A DNA stretch of 64,000 nucleotides from the NCBI GenBank assembly GCA_003241055.1, contig QFOD01000004.1, positions 62,001 to 126,000 on the forward strand, in the 5' to 3' direction. How positions within the stretch are numbered: position 1 is the first letter of the stretch; each line of letters opens with the position of its first letter. Below are positions 47,655 through 56,065 of the stretch, piece after piece. The translations under genes and the position numbers were made by a program. A model generated the notes under the pieces. The model saw nothing but the letters and a program-made list of their open reading frames with translations. It was not told where the DNA came from and did no database searches. The stretch comes from Roseateles depolymerans (GTDB lineage: Bacteria; Pseudomonadota; Gammaproteobacteria; Burkholderiales; Burkholderiaceae_C).

Positions 47655-48229
47655 TGCGCGCCCGGGTAGGGCTGGGCCACCGCCGCGTCCAGCCGGTAGC
47701 CGCTCATGCCCATGTCGCTGGGCTGGCGGTCCACATGCAGGCGGCCGCTGGCCCACACGGGGTCCATCGCGCGCAGGCCGCGGGTGGGCTGGCCGAGGTG
47801 CACATGGATGATCTGGTTGGCCGGCGGCGGCGGCGTGTGGATGCAGGCGCCGAAGTAGGGCACCAGCAGGAACTCGCGCAGCCCCTGGGCGTCGCCCTGC
47901 AGCGGCACGACATAGCCGGCCAGGCGCACGGCGGCGCCGTCCAGCGTGTTCACCAGCGGCGCGTTGTCGAAGGCCTCGCGCATCTCGTCCATCAGCGCCT
48001 GGGTGCGCGGGCTCAGGTCGCTGAGCCGGTCCAGCTTCATGTCGCGGAAGCGCTTCAGCGGGTCCCAGCCCATGGGCGTCAGATGCGCCCAGGTGATGTT
48101 CTGGTAGGCCACAGGCGCGCCTGTCGCGGGGGCGCTCGCCGGGGCGGCCAGCAGCGGGGTAGGCAGGAGCGCGGGCAGCAGGGCCAGCAGCCGGCGGCGG
48201 CGGCGGCGTAGCGGGAGGGACATTGGCAT
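47651..48229 (-). CDS. DUF3299 exported protein (first copy of zinc-uptake operon)
   Basis: 192 residues. Arginine-rich start, a signal peptide (LLALLPALLPTPLLAAPASA), then AGYVVPLQGDAQGLREFLLV and YFGACIHTPPPPANQIIHVH, the DUF3299 core. In Vibrio cholerae a DUF3299 protein belongs to the ZrgABCDE zinc-regulated import system, and this operon has the same content. ATG 48229 or 48223 are both possible. It follows the permease by 34 bases. Confidence 0.82.
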   Translation of the reverse strand: MPMSLPLRRRRRRLLALLPALLPTPLLAAPASAPATGAPVAYQNITWAHLTPMGWDPLKRFRDMKLDRLSDLSPRTQALMDEMREAFDNAPLVNTLDGAAVRLAGYVVPLQGDAQGLREFLLVPYFGACIHTPPPPANQIIHVHLGQPTRGLRAMDPVWASGRLHVDRQPSDMGMSGYRLDAAVAQPYPGAH

Positions 48230-48263
48230 GGGTTTGGGCCTGCTACCGTAGTGTTCACAGACC

Positions 48264-49562
48264 CTAGTTCCGCGGTGACAGACCGTCGTGCAGCGAGAGC
48301 GCGTAGGCCCGCCAGCCGGGCAGCAGGCCGGCCAGCGCACCGCAGGCCAGCACCGCCAGCATCCAGCGCAGCTGGACGGCATCCGGCAGGCCCACCAGCA
48401 GATGCAGACCCCAGAGGCGCTGCACCAGCGGCGCGCCGGCGGCCAGCAGCAGCGTCCAGAGCAGCAGGCCCAGCAGCACGCCGGCCAGCGTCACCCACAG
48501 CCCCTCGGCGGCCAGCAGCAGCAGCACGTCGCCCGGGCGGGCACCCACCGCGCGCAGGATGGCAAGTTCGCGGCGGCGCTCGTTCAGCCCGGCCATGATG
48601 ACGGCCACCAGCCCGGCCAGGCTGACGGCGGCCACGAGCAGGCTCATCAGCTGCAGGCCGCGCTCGCCCAGCGACACGGCGTCCCACAGCTCGTCCAGTG
48701 CCACGCCGGGCAGCACGGCCAGCAGCGGCTCGGCGCCGTAGGCATTGACCCGGCGCTGCACCGAGAACACCTGCTGGCGCTGCTTGAGGCCCACCAGCAC
48801 GGCGGTGACCTGGCTGGGCGTCAGGTCGTAGTGGCCGACGTCGGCCGCCGCGATGGCCTGGCCGGGCAACGGCGCGCCGGCCGCCCAGTCCAGATGCAGC
48901 GCCTCCATCGCCGCCAGGCTGATGTGCACCGAGCGGTCCACCGGCGTGCCGGTGCGGGCGAGGATGCCCACCACGCGAAAGGGCTTGTCCGCATGGTCGT
49001 TGGCCGCAAAGGCACCGTCGCCGTGGCTGAGCACCAGCGAGTCGCCCAGGCGGTAGTCCAGCGCGTCGGCGACGTCGGCGCCCAGCACGGTGCCGAAGAC
49101 GTCGCTGTGCGGCAACTCAGTGTTGTCCTCGGCCACGTCGTTGAGCGGGCGCCCCTGGGCCAGCGCCAGCGGCTGGCGGTTGCCGTAGCGGAAGTGATCG
49201 AAATAGCCGTTCGAGGTGGCCACCACCGGGTAGCCGCGGTGCGAGTCGCCCAGCGACAGCGGCACCACCCAGTCCACCCCGGGCAGCCGGGCCAGGTCTT
49301 GCACGCTCTTCCAGCGGATGTTGTTGGTGGCGCTGCCGATGCGGAAGACGGAGTACAGCAGCAGCTGTACCGGGCCGGTGCGGGCGCCCACGATGAGATC
49401 GGTGCCCGACACCGATTGCGCGAAGTTGTCGCGCACGTCGGTGCGCACCCGGCTCAGGCCCAGCAGCAGCAGGGTGGACAGCGCGATGGACAGCACCACC
49501 AGGGTCAGCACGAAGCGTCGGTTCCAGGCGCTCTGCAGCGCCATCTTGAGCAGGGTGGTCAT
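48264..49562 (-). CDS. FtsX/MacB-type ABC transporter permease
   Basis: 432 residues. Layout of MacB/LolC-type permeases: one N-terminal helix (FVLTLVVLSIALSTLLLLGL), a large periplasmic domain of about 230 residues, then three helices (LMSLLVAAVSLAGLVAVIMA, GLWVTLAGVLLGLLLWTLLL, LRWMLAVLACGALAGLLPG). The ATP-binding gene overlaps its start by four bases. In the zinc-regulated ABC system it would move or extract a zinc-loaded partner rather than act as a channel. Confidence 0.88.
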   Translation of the reverse strand: MTTLLKMALQSAWNRRFVLTLVVLSIALSTLLLLGLSRVRTDVRDNFAQSVSGTDLIVGARTGPVQLLLYSVFRIGSATNNIRWKSVQDLARLPGVDWVVPLSLGDSHRGYPVVATSNGYFDHFRYGNRQPLALAQGRPLNDVAEDNTELPHSDVFGTVLGADVADALDYRLGDSLVLSHGDGAFAANDHADKPFRVVGILARTGTPVDRSVHISLAAMEALHLDWAAGAPLPGQAIAAADVGHYDLTPSQVTAVLVGLKQRQQVFSVQRRVNAYGAEPLLAVLPGVALDELWDAVSLGERGLQLMSLLVAAVSLAGLVAVIMAGLNERRRELAILRAVGARPGDVLLLLAAEGLWVTLAGVLLGLLLWTLLLAAGAPLVQRLWGLHLLVGLPDAVQLRWMLAVLACGALAGLLPGWRAYALSLHDGLSPRN

Positions 49563-50278
49563 GCGCGGCGTCGTTCGGGGAGCAGGGCGTCGGCCCGGGC
49601 CAGGTTGAGGCTGGGCAGGTCCAGCGTGCGGGCGAAATGGCTGCCCAGGCGCGGGTCGTGGCTCACGAACAGCAGGGCGGACCCGGCCTCGCGGCAGGCC
49701 TCCAGCAGCAGCGTCATGAAGCGGTCGCGGTGGGCGTCGTCAAGCGCGGAGGTGGGCTCGTCGGCCACGATCAGCTCCGGGGCGCCGATCAGCGCCCGTG
49801 CCGCCGCCACCCGCTGCTGCTGGCCGACCGAGAGCTCGTCGGCGCGCCGCCGCCAGTCGGCCTCGTCCAGCCCCATGCGGGTCAGCAGCTCGGCGGCCCG
49901 TTCGCGCGGCTGACGGGCGCGTTCGGCACGCCGGCGCGAGAAGCTGCAGGGCAGCAGCACGTTGTCCAGCGCCGAGCGGTAGGTCAGCAGGTTGAATTGC
50001 TGGAAGATGTAGCCGACATGATCGGCGCGAAGGCGGTCGCGACCGCTTGGGGTCAGGTCGCGCCAGTCCTGGCCGAGCAGCCTGACCTCGCCGCTGCGGG
50101 GCAGCAGCACGCCGGCCAGCAGCGACAGCAGGCTGCTCTTGCCCGAGCCGCTCGGCCCGCGCAGCAGCGCGGCGTCACCGCGGCCCAGCGTCAGCGAGGG
50201 GATGTCCAGGCAGTCGGCCTCGGCGCGTGGCCACCGGAAGCGCAGGTTCTGCACCTGCAGCACGGGGGAGTGGATCAT
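49559..50278 (-). CDS. ABC transporter ATP-binding protein (MacB/LolD-like)
   Basis: 239 residues. GPSGSGKSSLLSLLAG is Walker A, LSVGQQQRVAAARALIG has the signature with VGQQQ replacing SGGQQ, LIVADEPTSALDD is Walker B and FVSHDPRL holds the switch histidine. The MacB/LolD subgroup pairs with FtsX-type permeases, as here. Overlaps the ZrgA-like gene and the permease gene by four bases each. Confidence 0.9.
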   Translation of the reverse strand: MIHSPVLQVQNLRFRWPRAEADCLDIPSLTLGRGDAALLRGPSGSGKSSLLSLLAGVLLPRSGEVRLLGQDWRDLTPSGRDRLRADHVGYIFQQFNLLTYRSALDNVLLPCSFSRRRAERARQPRERAAELLTRMGLDEADWRRRADELSVGQQQRVAAARALIGAPELIVADEPTSALDDAHRDRFMTLLLEACREAGSALLFVSHDPRLGSHFARTLDLPSLNLARADALLPERRRA

Positions 50279-50826
50279 GGGCGCAGGACGATGCGTGGGT
50301 CGGGGCGCTGCAGCTCCAGGCGATGCTGGCCGTTCGGGCCGGCCAGCTGCACCAGCAGCCGCTGCAGACGCGGGAAGTGTTCGAACAGCTGCTGTTGCAG
50401 GGCGCCGAGCCGGTCGGGCCGCTCGCACTGGAAGCTGAAGTCGGCATCGAGGTCCAGGTGCTCGTGGGGCTCCGCGGCCTGGGGCGGCTGCAGGAGCGGC
50501 GACTCGAGCTGCACGTCCAGCAGCCGGCAGCCGGCGGCCGGATCGGGCTGCCACAGGGCCTGGCCCTGGCGCAGCGTCTGCAGCATCGACCGCACGGCCT
50601 GGCGCTCGGCGTCGTTGCGCGGGCGGCGCTCGAAGCCCAGCAGGCTGTCCAGCGGGGCCTCCAGCTGCAGCGTCAGCGCGCGGCCCTGGATGGCGATGTC
50701 CAGGTGCATGACGCCGTGCTGGTGGGCGCCCTCGTGCGCGGCGGCGGGCCGGGCGCCCAGCAGGGCGAGCCCGGCCAGCATCAGGAGGGTCCCCCGGAGC
50801 GGGCGGACGCGGGTCGTTCGGGTCAT
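50275..50826 (-). CDS. DUF2796 zinc-binding exported protein (ZrgA-like)
   Basis: 183 residues. Signal peptide ends near RPAAA; the mature start HEGAHQHGVMHLDIAIQGRA is the histidine-rich DUF2796 hallmark. AEPHEHLDLDADFSFQCERP continues the metal-rich pattern. In V. cholerae ZrgA of this family is zinc-regulated and needed with an ABC machine for zinc uptake. It shares one base with the GTPase gene (TGATG) and has GGAGG just before its start, so coupling is strong. Confidence 0.88.
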   Translation of the reverse strand: MTRTTRVRPLRGTLLMLAGLALLGARPAAAHEGAHQHGVMHLDIAIQGRALTLQLEAPLDSLLGFERRPRNDAERQAVRSMLQTLRQGQALWQPDPAAGCRLLDVQLESPLLQPPQAAEPHEHLDLDADFSFQCERPDRLGALQQQLFEHFPRLQRLLVQLAGPNGQHRLELQRPDPRIVLRP

Positions 50827-51986
50827 CAGTCCTCCCAGGCGGGAAACGGGTCGTGCAGTTGGCGCCAGTGCTGGGGGCCCTGGCGCTGCTCGGTGAAGTT
50901 CAGCAGGCAGCCGTCCAGCGCCTGGCGCAGCGCCGCCTCGTCCAGCGCCTGCCCGATGACGACGAACTCGTGCCCGCGTTCGTGCAGCGGCACGTTCCAG
51001 CGGCCCACGGGCTCGAGCTGGTTCATCAGGCCGGCGCCGTGCAGGCAGGCCAGCCAGTCCGGGCGGCTGGCGAGCCAGATGTAGCCCTTGTGGCGCAGCA
51101 CGCCCGGCAGCGGCTGCGACAGCAGGCGGTGCAGGCGGCCGGGGTGGAAGGGGCGATCGGCCCGGTAGACGAGGCTGGAGATGCCGTATTCGTCGGCCTC
51201 GCCGTCGCCGCCCTTGCCCTCCAGCGCCTGCACCCAGCGCGGGCTGGCCTCGGCCTGCTCCAGGCTGAACAGGCCGGTGCCCAGCAGCTGCTCCAGCGGC
51301 ACCTCGCCGCGCCGGGCGTCGATGATCTCGGCCGCCGGATTCAGCGCGTGGATCAGCGCATGCACCTGCTCCAGCTGGGCCAGGCTGACGAGGTCGGTCT
51401 TGCTGACGACGATGACGTTGGCGAACTCGATCTGCTCCACCAGCAGCTGCACCAGCCGGCGTTCATCGCCCTCGCCGGCGATCTGGCCGCGCTGGGCAAG
51501 GAACTCGGCGCTGGCGTAGTCCTTCAGCAGGTTCAGCGCGTCCACCACGGTGACCATGGTGTCGATGTAGGCCAGTTGCTGCAGCCCCTGGCCCTGCTCG
51601 TCGCTGAAGTCGAAGGTGGCCGCGATCGGCATGGGCTCGGAGATGCCGGTGGACTCGATCAGCAGGTAGTCGAAGCGGCCGTCCTCGGCCAGCCGCCTCA
51701 CCTCCTGCAGCAGGTCATCGCGCAAGGTGCAGCAGATGCAGCCGTTGCTCATCTCCACCATCTTCTCTTCGGTGCGCGACAGGCCCACGCCATGGGCATC
51801 GGTGCTGTCGCGCACCAGCGAGGCGTCGATGTTCACCTCGCTCATGTCGTTGACGATGACGGCCACGCGCAGCCCGTCGCGGTTGCGCAGGATGTGATTG
51901 AGCAGCGTGGTCTTGCCGGCGCCGAGGAAGCCGGACAGCACGGTGGTGGGCAGCCGGCGGGGCGCGGCGGCAGGTGGGTTGGGCAT
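50826..51986 (-). CDS. COG0523/CobW-family zinc metallochaperone GTPase
   Basis: 386 residues. GFLGAGKTTLLNHILRN is the P-loop, SNGCICCTLRDDLLQEVRR is the CxCC metal site, LLIESTGISEPMPIA is Walker B/G3 region and VVSKTDLV the guanine-specificity NKxD variant. C-terminal domain contains HKGYIWLASRPDWL. Related proteins (ZigA, YciC, ZNG1) supply zinc to enzymes under zinc shortage. It is the second gene of the operon after the ZIP transporter, 12 bases apart. Confidence 0.92.
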   Translation of the reverse strand: MPNPPAAAPRRLPTTVLSGFLGAGKTTLLNHILRNRDGLRVAVIVNDMSEVNIDASLVRDSTDAHGVGLSRTEEKMVEMSNGCICCTLRDDLLQEVRRLAEDGRFDYLLIESTGISEPMPIAATFDFSDEQGQGLQQLAYIDTMVTVVDALNLLKDYASAEFLAQRGQIAGEGDERRLVQLLVEQIEFANVIVVSKTDLVSLAQLEQVHALIHALNPAAEIIDARRGEVPLEQLLGTGLFSLEQAEASPRWVQALEGKGGDGEADEYGISSLVYRADRPFHPGRLHRLLSQPLPGVLRHKGYIWLASRPDWLACLHGAGLMNQLEPVGRWNVPLHERGHEFVVIGQALDEAALRQALDGCLLNFTEQRQGPQHWRQLHDPFPAWED

Positions 51987-51998
51987 GAGGAGCTCCCG

Positions 51999-52721
51999 TC
52001 AGGTTGAGGCATGCAGCCAGTGGCCGAGCAGCGGCAGCGTCAGCACCCCGGCAGCCAGCGCGAGCAGCTGGCCGCCCGGCGACGCCGGCTGCCCTTCTTG
52101 TTGCAGCCAGGGCAGCAGCCGGGCCGTGGCGATGTAGAGCAGGCCGCCGGCCGCCAGTGCCAGCGCGAAGGGCAGCAGGGCCTGCAGCCGGCTCAGGCCC
52201 AGCGCGCCCAGCAGGCCGCCGGCCAGCGTGCACAGGCCGCTGGCGGCGCAGGCCAGCAGCGCCCGGCGCAGCGGCCAGCCGGATGCCCGCAGCAGCACCA
52301 GGTCGCCCAGCTGGCGTGGCAGCTCATGCAGCGTCACGGCCAGCGCAGTGCTCAGGCCCAGCCAGGGCTGGACGGCGAAGGCAGCGGCAATCAGCACGCC
52401 GTCCACCGCGTGGTGCAGCGCGTCGCCAAGCAGCAGGCCGCTGCGGGTGCCGGCCCAGGCGTCGGTGGCCCGGGCCGGGGCGCGCAGGCCGTGCAGCAGC
52501 AGCAGTCCGGCCAGCGCGGTGGCCAGCAGCGCGCGCGGATCGGGCCCGGCGGCCAGGGCTTCGGGCAGCAGGTGCAGCAGCGCCGCGGCCAGCATGACCC
52601 CCGCGGCAAAGGCGACCAGGCGGGTCTGCAGCGCGGCGGGCAGGGTCCAGGCCGTCAGGGCGGCGGCCCCGAGGCTGAGGCCGGAGCTGGCCAGGCACGC
52701 GCCGAGGGTGGCTGCAATCAT
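51999..52721 (-). CDS. ZIP family zinc transporter
   Basis: 240 residues with about eight helices. ALHHAVDGVLIAAAFAVQP (the HxxxDG metal site in helix 4) and ALAVTLHELPRQLGDLVLLR (HELPxxLGD in helix 5) are the binuclear metal-centre motifs. First gene of a seven-gene leftward operon, with two Zur-like sites between it and zur. Predicted to import Zn(II) across the inner membrane when zinc is scarce. Confidence 0.9.
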   Translation of the reverse strand: MIAATLGACLASSGLSLGAAALTAWTLPAALQTRLVAFAAGVMLAAALLHLLPEALAAGPDPRALLATALAGLLLLHGLRAPARATDAWAGTRSGLLLGDALHHAVDGVLIAAAFAVQPWLGLSTALAVTLHELPRQLGDLVLLRASGWPLRRALLACAASGLCTLAGGLLGALGLSRLQALLPFALALAAGGLLYIATARLLPWLQQEGQPASPGGQLLALAAGVLTLPLLGHWLHAST

Positions 52722-52733
52722 GCTCTATTTGGT

Positions 52734-52752
52734 AATGAGAACGCGTTAGCAA
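52734..52752. promoter_or_regulatory. Putative Zur box 1
   Basis: On the minus strand reads TTGCTAACGCGTTCTCATT, matching site 2 at 14 of 19 positions (TTGnTAACGCG....CATT). It lies 13 bases from the ZIP start and shows partial dyad symmetry about ACGCGT. Confidence 0.7.
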
Positions 52753-52768
52753 TAATAGCCCATGTAAG

Positions 52769-52787
52769 AATGGATTCGCGTTAACAA
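52769..52787. promoter_or_regulatory. Putative Zur box 2
   Basis: On the minus strand TTGTTAACGCGAATCCATT, 35 bases from site 1 and 19 bases upstream of the zur start. The position suits repression of zur and of the divergent operon. Confidence 0.65.
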
Positions 52788-52806
52788 ACCTTGCAGCAGG
52801 CCGACC

Positions 52807-53214
52807 TTGGAACGATCCACCCGCCAGCGCTCCGCGATACGAGCCGCCATTGATGCCGCCGGCCGGCCCTTGTCGCCGCAGGAGGTGCTGGAGGCCGCGC
52901 AGGCCGAGGTGCCCGGGCTGTCGCTGGCGACCGTCTATCGCAACCTCAAGCAGCTGATGGACGCGGGCGAGATCAGCTCGGTCAGCCTGCCGGGCGAGAG
53001 CCCGCGCTACGAGGGCGCGCACCACGATCACCATCACCATTTCCAGTGCCTGGTGTGCCAGCGGGTGTTCGACGTGCACCAGTGCCCGGGCGACATGTCG
53101 GCCCTGGCGCCGCCGGGCTTCACGGTCGAGGGGCATGAGCTGACCCTGTACGGCCGCTGCAGCGACTGCACGCCGGCCCGTCGGCCCGCCAGCCGCGCGC
53201 GGGCCGGGCATTGA
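52807..53214 (+). CDS. zur: Zinc uptake regulator Zur (Fur family)
   Basis: 135 residues. Winged helix RQRSAIRAAIDAAGRPLSPQ, LATVYRNLKQLMDAGEISSV, then HHDHHHHFQCLVCQRVFDVH with the regulatory histidines and CxxC, and RCSDC as second structural zinc pair. These are Fur-family features; the zinc operon next door supports Zur over Fur. No ATG or GTG; TTG at 52807 begins the conserved ERSTRQR. Confidence 0.92.
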   Translation: MERSTRQRSAIRAAIDAAGRPLSPQEVLEAAQAEVPGLSLATVYRNLKQLMDAGEISSVSLPGESPRYEGAHHDHHHHFQCLVCQRVFDVHQCPGDMSALAPPGFTVEGHELTLYGRCSDCTPARRPASRARAGH

Positions 53215-53240
53215 GCAGCTGATCGACCGAGCAGCGCCGG

Positions 53241-53271
53241 AATGCGCACAAGCAGCCTCGTTTTGCGCATT
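53241..53271. repeat. Short inverted repeat after zur
   Basis: AATGCGCA (53241-53248) and TGCGCATT (53264-53271) can pair with a 15-base loop, 27 bases after the zur stop. There is no T run, so it is at best a weak terminator or mRNA-stabilising hairpin. Confidence 0.35.
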
Positions 53272-53333
53272 TCACCGCCGGCCGCTGCCGGCCTAGGCTC
53301 GCGGCTTTGCCTGTTGCAGGCCGCGGAGCCGTC

Positions 53334-54296
53334 TTGATCAAAGTTGCCTTGCTGTCCCTCCTGACCCTGCTGGTCGTCCTGCTGCTGGCAGCGCTCGCCG
53401 CCTTCCTGTGGCTGCGCGCGCCCGACCTGCCGGCTGCCGAGCTCGAAGCCCGCTGGGTCACGCCGGCCGACCATTACCTGAGCCTGGGCGAGGGCCTGCG
53501 CGTGCACTACCGCGACGAAGGCCCGCGCGACGCGCCGGTGCTGTTGCTGGTGCACGGCTATGGTGACTCCTACGCCACCTGGGAGGGCTGGGCCGCCGAG
53601 CTGCGCGCCACGCACCGCGTGATCAGCTTGGATCTGCCCGGCCACGGCCTCACCGCCGCGCCGGCCGGCACGGTGCTGGAGCGCGCCGCCCAGGCGCGCC
53701 TGGTGGCCGCGTTTGCCGAGCAGCTCCGGCTGCCGCCCTATGTGGTGGCCGGCAACTCCATGGGCGGCGGCGTGGCCTGGCAGCTGGCGCTGCTGGCGCC
53801 GCAGCAGCTGCGCGGCCTGGTGCTGGTGGACGCGGCTGGCTGGCCCATGCCGGTGAGCACGCCGTCGCTGGCCTTTCGCATCCTCGGCCACCCCTGGGGC
53901 CGGGCGCTGCTGGAACGCATAGACAACCGCCCGCTGATCCGCCAGGGCCTCAGCGCCCAGGTGGGCGACAAGGCGCTGATCACCGACGCGCTGGTGGACC
54001 GCTGGGCGCTGTACCAGCGCTACCCCGGCCATCGCCCCATCCTGATGTCGGCTGCGCCCGGCGCCCAGGCGCCCGCCACCGAGGCGCTGCTGGCCGGCAT
54101 CCACCTGCCCACGCTGGTGCTGCATGGCGAGATCGACCCCATCCTGCCGCTGGCCCATGGCCGCCAGTTCGCCGCGGCCATTCCGGGCGCGCAGCTGATC
54201 GTCTACGCTGGCGTCGGCCACCTGCCGCAGCGCGAGATTCCGCAGCGCTCCGCCGCCGACGTGGCCGCCTTCGTCGCCCGCCTGCCTGCCCCCTGA
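53334..54296 (+). CDS. Membrane-anchored alpha/beta hydrolase
   Basis: 320 residues from a TTG start (53334, preceded by GGAG; TTG 53307 is an alternative). One N-terminal helix (VALLSLLTLLVVLLLAALAA) anchors the protein. LLLVHGYGDSYATWEG is the oxyanion region, VAGNSMGGGVAW the nucleophile elbow, LHGEIDPILP the acid and VGHLPQREIP the histidine. Catalytic machinery is complete. Substrate unknown; could be an esterase or haloalkane-dehalogenase-like enzyme. It is followed by a P1 peptidase 18 bases later. Confidence 0.85.
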   Translation: MIKVALLSLLTLLVVLLLAALAAFLWLRAPDLPAAELEARWVTPADHYLSLGEGLRVHYRDEGPRDAPVLLLVHGYGDSYATWEGWAAELRATHRVISLDLPGHGLTAAPAGTVLERAAQARLVAAFAEQLRLPPYVVAGNSMGGGVAWQLALLAPQQLRGLVLVDAAGWPMPVSTPSLAFRILGHPWGRALLERIDNRPLIRQGLSAQVGDKALITDALVDRWALYQRYPGHRPILMSAAPGAQAPATEALLAGIHLPTLVLHGEIDPILPLAHGRQFAAAIPGAQLIVYAGVGHLPQREIPQRSAADVAAFVARLPAP

Positions 54297-54314
54297 CCCG
54301 TCCATGACCCGCCC

Positions 54315-55319
54315 ATGACCGACCTGAACCTGCGCCCCGGCCCGCTCAATCTCATCACCGACGTCGCGGGGCTCACGGTGGGCCAGGTCACCGACGAGGC
54401 GGTGCGCTCCGGCGCCACCGTGCTGCTGACCGACGGCTTCTGGCCCGCCGCGGTGGACGTGCGCGGCGGCGGCCCCGGCACCCGCGAGACCGAGGCGCTG
54501 GCACCCGAGAACCTGGTCGGCCGGGTGCATGCACTGGCGCTGGCCGGCGGCTCGGTGTTCGGCCTTGCCGTGGCCGATGGCGTGGTGGCGGCGCTGTCCG
54601 CCCGGGGTCAGGGCTTGCGGCTCAAACCGGGCTCGCCCGCCATTCCGGTGGTGCCCGGCGCGGTGCTGCACGACCTGGGCAACGGCGGCGACAAGGCCTG
54701 GGGTCTGGAGCCCCCCTACCGCCGCTGGGGCCTGGAGGCCGTGGCCCGTGCCGCCGAGCACTTCGAGCTGGGCCGCGTGGGCGCAGGCCGGGGCGCCATG
54801 GCCGGCCACCTGCCCGGCGGCCTGGGCTCGGTGTCGCTGGACCTGGGCGATGGCCTGATGGTGGGCGCGCTGGTGGCGGCCAACCCCATAGGCTCGGCCT
54901 ACATGCCTGACGGCCGCACGCTCTGGGCCTGGCCCTTCGAGCTGGGCGAGGAATTCGGTGGCGCCCGCCCCGGCGCGCAGCCGCCGGTCAGCGACCCGCT
55001 GCCGCAGCAGTCGCGCCTGGCCGAGCTGGGGCGCACCCAGCCCGGCGCCAACACCACGCTGGCCGTGGTGGCCTGCAATGCCGACCTCAGCACGGCGGAG
55101 TGCAAGCGCGTGGCCATGATGGCGCAGGACGGCATCGCCCGCGCGGTGCGACCGGCGCACACGCCGTTTGACGGCGACACCGTGTTCGCGCTGGCCTCGG
55201 GCCGCCGCCCGCTGGGCGACGGCGCGGCGCGCGCGGTGCAGCTGGGGCGGCTCGGCTCTGCCGCGGCCGACTGCCTGGCCCGCGCCATCGCCCGCGCGGT
55301 GCATCTCGCGCAGGGCTGA
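54315..55319 (+). CDS. P1 family peptidase (DmpA-like aminopeptidase)
   Basis: 334 residues of the P1/DmpA N-terminal-nucleophile-like family. Seen: GLTVGQVTDEAVRSGATVLL, VDVRGGGPGTRETEALAPEN, ALAGGSVFGLAVADGVVAAL and the autoprocessing region TQPGANTTLAVVACNADLST with the nucleophile in NTTL. Such enzymes cut themselves into two chains and remove small or beta-amino residues. No signal peptide. Likely an operon with the hydrolase upstream. Confidence 0.92.
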   Translation: MTDLNLRPGPLNLITDVAGLTVGQVTDEAVRSGATVLLTDGFWPAAVDVRGGGPGTRETEALAPENLVGRVHALALAGGSVFGLAVADGVVAALSARGQGLRLKPGSPAIPVVPGAVLHDLGNGGDKAWGLEPPYRRWGLEAVARAAEHFELGRVGAGRGAMAGHLPGGLGSVSLDLGDGLMVGALVAANPIGSAYMPDGRTLWAWPFELGEEFGGARPGAQPPVSDPLPQQSRLAELGRTQPGANTTLAVVACNADLSTAECKRVAMMAQDGIARAVRPAHTPFDGDTVFALASGRRPLGDGAARAVQLGRLGSAAADCLARAIARAVHLAQG

Positions 55320-55410
55320 CTTCGCAGGCTGCATACACAGCGTTTACCGTGCAGACGCAGTCGGGCGGCTGAGGCCACCGATAGTCGGGCGCTCGCTACA
55401 ACGCCCGTCC

Positions 55411-56046
55411 ATGTCGCTGCTGAGAACCCGAACCGATCTGATCACGCTGGCGCTGGTGGCGCTGCTGCACCTGCTGTTGCTGCTGTGGCTGGAGTTCAAC
55501 CCGGGCAGCCGTGAATCCACCCGGCCGCAGGCCAGCCGCCTGCGCCTGATTCCGCTGCGCCTGCCGCCACCGCCGCAAGTGGCCGCGCAAGACCCGGCAC
55601 ATCCGCCACCGCGCCGCGCCGCCGTACCCGCTATGGGGCTGGCCGCGCGGCCCGAGGCGCCCGCAGAGCCGGCGGCCTTGCCGGGCGAGCTTGCCGGGCC
55701 GGCTGGCTCCGGCCTGGCGACGACACCGGCTGCGGCGGCGCCCGGCCCCGGGGGCAGCGCGCCGCTGGATCTGCGCCTGCCCGTGTCCATGGCCCGCAAG
55801 ACCGAACCCACCATGGCCGAGCAGGTCGCCCGCGACCCGCGCTCGCACACGCCGCGCCTGAGCTTCAGCGAGAAGTTCGCGATCGCGCTGGGCACCATCG
55901 AGTGCATCTACGAGGAACTTCGCCCCGACGGCAGCATCTACCGCGCCCCCGGCCGCATGGTGGCCAAGGCCACGTCCATCGTGCCAGCCACCGGCAAGGC
56001 CGCGACGGGGCGAGGGGGGGACACGGTGGGGGTGTGCGAGAAGTGA
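55411..56046 (+). CDS. Membrane-anchored proline-rich protein, PLDLRLP family (copy 3)
   Basis: 211 residues. One helix (LITLALVALLHLLLLLWLEF), a long proline/alanine/arginine-rich linker, then SAPLDLRLPVSMARKTEPTM, which repeats the SAPLDLRLP motif of the protein at 25730-26374, and a C-terminal domain with two cysteines (IECIYEEL and VGVCEK). This shared motif and architecture are seen directly; the relation is inferred. Stands alone between a P1 peptidase and an ABC operon. Periplasmic role unknown. Confidence 0.7.
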   Translation: MSLLRTRTDLITLALVALLHLLLLLWLEFNPGSRESTRPQASRLRLIPLRLPPPPQVAAQDPAHPPPRRAAVPAMGLAARPEAPAEPAALPGELAGPAGSGLATTPAAAAPGPGGSAPLDLRLPVSMARKTEPTMAEQVARDPRSHTPRLSFSEKFAIALGTIECIYEELRPDGSIYRAPGRMVAKATSIVPATGKAATGRGGDTVGVCEK

Positions 56047-56065
56047 GCGCGAGTTCCGAGGCGCG

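Noticed and set aside
55168..55410. Upstream extension of the proline-rich protein to 55168
   Set aside because: It overlaps the P1 peptidase gene in another frame and has shadow composition; ATG 55411 precedes the membrane helix.
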